Source of the DNA: Arcobacter siniprincipis
GTDB taxonomy: Bacteria > Campylobacterota > Campylobacteria > Campylobacterales > Arcobacteraceae
Reading direction: 5' to 3'
DNA length: 64,000 nt
Assembly: GCF_048571125.1 (NCBI RefSeq)
Contig: NZ_CP182343.1
Coordinates: 930,001 to 994,000, forward strand
The notes beneath the pieces were generated by a model that saw only the letters and a list, made by a program, of their open reading frames with translations, was not told the DNA's origin and did not search any database. The position numbers were made by a program, and so were the translations under genes. The stretch's first letter is position 1, and every line of letters begins with the position of its first letter. Shown piece after piece: positions 61,277-64,000 of this stretch.

Positions 61277-62241
61277 CCTTCTATTTTTAATGTTTTATCT
61301 TCCAATAAAACATCGGGTCTTAACTGTTCTAGGTATTCAACTGGTAACTTACCAGTAATAACACCAGGAATGTATCCTTTTACAGATACAAAATAAGAGT
61401 AAATGGTCTCAAATGTAAAAAATGAAATAATTGCACTTCCCATAAAATGGAAGAAAAGAATAAATCTTTTTACTTGTATTGTTTGTGCATAAGTTGAAGC
61501 ATCTGGAAATAAATACCAAATGATAAAACCACTTACAACCAATATTGAACCAAATGCTACAAACATGTAGTAATTGATTCTATCCATATGCTTATATTTT
61601 CCTCTTAAGAAAATCTTATTCCAAATTTTTCCACTAGGTCTAATAAAATATTTGTGGTCCTTAAAGGCTATTATTGTCATACAAAGCCATATTGGAATCC
61701 ACCCAAGTCCTATTACCTCATGAGTTGCTCTCATCATTCTTGCGATATATCCACCACCTGTCCAGTTTCCAAATGTAATTGAAAACCCAGTGATAAATAG
61801 ATAAATCATAAATAAAATATTTAAAAGAATTACAATTCTTTGAAAAATCGAATAAACTTGTATTTTTTCATTTTCTCTTGTAATTTTTGCTTGTTTTCTG
61901 CCTTTTGCTACAATGAACATCGTAAGAAATAGAAAAAACTCTACTGTAAAAACTATAGGTAGTAGATGTTGTCTCTCTTCAAATGCTCTTATAACTTCTG
62001 GTGCTATGGCGTCATACTTTGGTCCAAATAATCCTACTTCCATTTGTTGATAATGAGTTAAACTCTCAAAAGGAACAACTTGTCCTGTAAAATTACCTTG
62101 TGCCATTTGTAATAAAAACTGATATACATAATTTATATCCGCTATCGTTGCTAACCAAAAATACCAATATGTTAAAAGGATGAATAATAAGCCTATTCCT
62201 AAATAGGCTTTATATTCACTTAGAAAACTTTTATTTTCCAT
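61270..62241 (-). CDS. Cytochrome b-like membrane subunit in the formate dehydrogenase operon
   Basis: About 323 residues. It has a helix at about 10-30 (LGIGLLFILLTYWYFWL), a periplasmic stretch, then about four helices with histidines such as MRATHEVIGLGWIP and LFFHFMGSAIISFF. It resembles a formate dehydrogenase gamma-type cytochrome b, so the locus has two candidate quinone-side subunits. The frame extends 15 codons into fdhB, but the ATG giving MENKSFLSEY overlaps the fdhB stop by 11 bases and is favoured. Function inferred from position and topology. Confidence 0.75.
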   Translation of the reverse strand: MENKSFLSEYKAYLGIGLLFILLTYWYFWLATIADINYVYQFLLQMAQGNFTGQVVPFESLTHYQQMEVGLFGPKYDAIAPEVIRAFEERQHLLPIVFTVEFFLFLTMFIVAKGRKQAKITRENEKIQVYSIFQRIVILLNILFMIYLFITGFSITFGNWTGGGYIARMMRATHEVIGLGWIPIWLCMTIIAFKDHKYFIRPSGKIWNKIFLRGKYKHMDRINYYMFVAFGSILVVSGFIIWYLFPDASTYAQTIQVKRFILFFHFMGSAIISFFTFETIYSYFVSVKGYIPGVITGKLPVEYLEQLRPDVLLEDKTLKIEGK

Positions 62242-62845
62242 ACGCTTTATCCCAACCATAAGGCATAGACTGTACTCCATGACCAAATGATAGTACTCTT
62301 TCTCTGTATATATCTGCTATAGATTCTGAATCACCAACTAATAGTGCTTTTGTAGAACACATTGCTGCACAAACAGGAACTTTACCTTCAGAAATTCTAT
62401 TTTGACCGTAAAGTTCTCTTTCGTGTTCACTATTAGTTTCATCAGGACCACCAGCACACATAGTACATTTGTCCATTACACCTTTTGTACCAAATGCCCC
62501 ATCTTTAGGGAATTGTGGTGCTCCAAAAGGACATGCATATAGACAATATGAACAACCGATACATTTATCTTTATCATGTAAAACGATTCCATCTTCTCTA
62601 ATATAGAAACAATCTACAGGACAAACTTGTTCACAAGGTGCATCTGTACAGTGCATACAAGCAATAGATAAAGAAAATTCTAAACCTTGCTTACCTTCAT
62701 TAACTGTTATTACTTTTCTTCTAGAAATCTCAACTGGTAACTCATGCGCTTCGGCACAAGCAACAGAGCAACCATCACAATGAATACATCTGTGTTCATC
62801 GCAGTAAAATTTCATTCTTGAAAAATCTACATTATTACTACTCAT
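62231..62845 (-). CDS. fdhB: Formate dehydrogenase iron-sulfur subunit
   Basis: A 204-residue ferredoxin-like beta subunit with enough cysteines for four [4Fe-4S] clusters: CIHCDGCSVAC, CMHCTDAPCEQVCPVDC, CIGCSYCLYACPFG and CTMC with later C residues in PVCAAMCSTKA. It carries electrons from FdhA to the cytochrome b. Ten bases after fdhA. Confidence 0.93.
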   Translation of the reverse strand: MSSNNVDFSRMKFYCDEHRCIHCDGCSVACAEAHELPVEISRRKVITVNEGKQGLEFSLSIACMHCTDAPCEQVCPVDCFYIREDGIVLHDKDKCIGCSYCLYACPFGAPQFPKDGAFGTKGVMDKCTMCAGGPDETNSEHERELYGQNRISEGKVPVCAAMCSTKALLVGDSESIADIYRERVLSFGHGVQSMPYGWDKAYGK

Positions 62846-62855
62846 GTTACTTCTC

Positions 62856-64000
62856 CTACGCTTGTTCTATCTGACATAATCCACCTTTTGTTTCAGGAAT
62901 TTGTGTAACAATGTCATAACCGTAGTTAGAAACAGTATTTCCACTTTCCCCAATTGCATAAGGTGCAGTTCCATCAGGATATTTATGTAATAAACTTTCA
63001 CCTTCCATAACACCAGCAAAGTGTATAGGAATAAATACTCTATCAGGACTAACTGAATAAGAATAGTGAGCTTTTATTTTAATCTTAGTTCCTTGAGGTG
63101 AATGAATCCACATCATTGAACCATCTCTAATACCATATCTACCAGCTAAATCTGGATTAATATCACAGAACATCTCTGGACTTAATTTAGCAAGATATTT
63201 ACTTGCTCTATTTTCCATACCTGCACCATTTAAGTTAACAAGTCTTCCTGTAATTAAGTTAATTGGGAAATCTTTCGCCCAATCTTGCTTACTTTGCTCA
63301 GAAATATATCTTGTATCAACTCTCCAGTGATTTGGTTTATCTGCAAAACTTGGATATTCTTTTGTTAAATCTGTTCTTGGTGAATGTAATGGTTCTCTAT
63401 GTTTAGGAATTTCATCTGCCCATCCCCAAACTTTAGCTCTCGCTTTAGCATTTCCATAAGGAGCAATTCCAGCTTCCATACATTTTTCCGCAATAATATT
63501 TGATGTATCAACTTTCCAGTTTTTACCAATTTTAGATTTCTCTTCAGCTGTTAACTTGATTTTTAATACTTCTTCAATATTATCTTTTGTAATTTCTGGG
63601 TAACCATCTTTATTATTTGAATCTTTAGGTGCACTCCCTTTACCTGCAAGTAAATCTACACCATCATGTTCTAATCCAAATCTATTTCTGAATCCCATAC
63701 CACCTTCTTTTACAGATCTGTTTATATTATATAAAACAGGACTTCCAGAATGTGATGTTGTCCAACAAGGCCATGGTAAACCATAGTACTCACCAGTCAT
63801 TTCTCCATAACCTCTACCTGTAACTTGATCAAACATGTGCCAATTTTTTTGATGTTTTTTCAATCTATCAGCAGTCCAACCAGTTAATCCAATAGTTTTA
63901 ATTGTTCTTGCTATCTCATTAGTTGCATCTTCAGGCCAAGTAAAGTCTTTACCTTTTCCCATTCCAGCAACAAATTGATCATAGAATCCAAATCTTTTTG
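62856..64000 (-). CDS. fdhA: Formate dehydrogenase catalytic subunit, C-terminal part
   Basis: Frame open through the right edge (the visible part begins RFGFYDQFVAGMGKGKDF); about 380 residues are present, the N-terminal part lying outside. It includes the molybdopterin-dinucleotide-binding C-terminal domain: INLITGRLVNLNGAGMENRASKYLAKL, CDINPDLAGRYGIRDGSMMWIHSPQG and VFIPIHFAGVMEGESLL. The active-site Cys or selenocysteine is not in the window, nor is the Tat signal. Neighbouring fdhB, cytochrome b, fdhD, moeA and tup genes confirm a respiratory periplasmic formate dehydrogenase. Confidence 0.93.
   Translation of the reverse strand, partial: KRFGFYDQFVAGMGKGKDFTWPEDATNEIARTIKTIGLTGWTADRLKKHQKNWHMFDQVTGRGYGEMTGEYYGLPWPCWTTSHSGSPVLYNINRSVKEGGMGFRNRFGLEHDGVDLLAGKGSAPKDSNNKDGYPEITKDNIEEVLKIKLTAEEKSKIGKNWKVDTSNIIAEKCMEAGIAPYGNAKARAKVWGWADEIPKHREPLHSPRTDLTKEYPSFADKPNHWRVDTRYISEQSKQDWAKDFPINLITGRLVNLNGAGMENRASKYLAKLSPEMFCDINPDLAGRYGIRDGSMMWIHSPQGTKIKIKAHYSYSVSPDRVFIPIHFAGVMEGESLLHKYPDGTAPYAIGESGNTVSNYGYDIVTQIPETKGGLCQIEQA

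Noticed and set aside
1..64000. tRNA, rRNA, riboswitch and CRISPR features
   Set aside because: I looked through the intergenic stretches by eye and found no cloverleaf, rRNA or known riboswitch pattern; a covariance-model search would be needed to exclude small RNAs.

Overview
The window is a dense, very AT-rich bacterial chromosome segment. Gene content and order point to the Campylobacterota, most likely an Arcobacter-type organism (family Arcobacteraceae). The supporting features are the pyrH-rpoZ-spoT-tyrS run, the gmhB/hldD/hldE/gmhA heptose cluster, the FdhABC respiratory formate dehydrogenase with tungstate transport (tup) genes, a periplasmic ATP-dependent DNA ligase, and frequent TTG starts. 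This placement is inferred from the sequence, not from a database search. I see no rRNA or tRNA gene, no prophage, no insertion sequence with a transposase and no CRISPR array.

Layout. 1-2.5 kb: two small genes and a TonB-dependent receptor carrying the CxxxM/HxM copper ligands of the OprC/NosA family. 2.5-7.6 kb: an HD hydrolase coupled to a 38-residue membrane ORF, a DUF2156/GNAT pair, and folD-lepB-rpiB. 7.6-10.7 kb: a monohaem cytochrome c, rplY, pth, an LptF/G permease and a Nudix gene. 10.6-17.4 kb (minus): the operon pyrH-rpoZ-spoT-tyrS-flavin oxidoreductase-amidase; the amidase seems to start at AUU. 17.5-26.3 kb (minus): cvpA-lysS-glyA-SPOR-trpE-pdxJ-pdxA-ATPase. 26.4-32.7 kb: an orphan histidine kinase divergent from ispG (probably leaderless), then dnaB, cysQ and a nucleotidyltransferase-like gene. 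32.8-43.6 kb: a pseudopilin, the ADP-heptose genes (interrupted on the other strand by a secreted DNA ligase), apt, trpB, a DedA protein, pepA, a DRE-TIM aldolase, DoxX and a PNPOx-like protein.

43.65-46.6 kb is the most accessory-looking part. A gene-free stretch of about 590 bases holds two diverged copies of a structured unit in inverted orientation. Their hairpins keep pairing while the stem sequences differ. Next to it is a SIR2-TPR gene with eight nearly identical 123-bp repeats, a candidate NAD-consuming defence protein. 46.7-53.5 kb: a MOSC protein, then a two-component system divergent from a siderophore receptor and a secreted Fes-type esterase, with a Fur-like palindrome between them. 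This layout recalls the PfeRS-PfeA-PfeE enterobactin system of Pseudomonas.

53.5-64 kb (minus) is one functional block for respiratory formate oxidation: fdhA (5' end outside the window), fdhB and a cytochrome b; then fdhC; then a long overlapping operon of fdhD, a duplicated-motif protein, a ModE-like regulator, a degenerate NifS-like protein, moeA and tupA-tupB-tupC. It links oxyanion import, cofactor insertion, sulfuration and regulation to the enzyme. A palindrome upstream of fdhD is a candidate operator.
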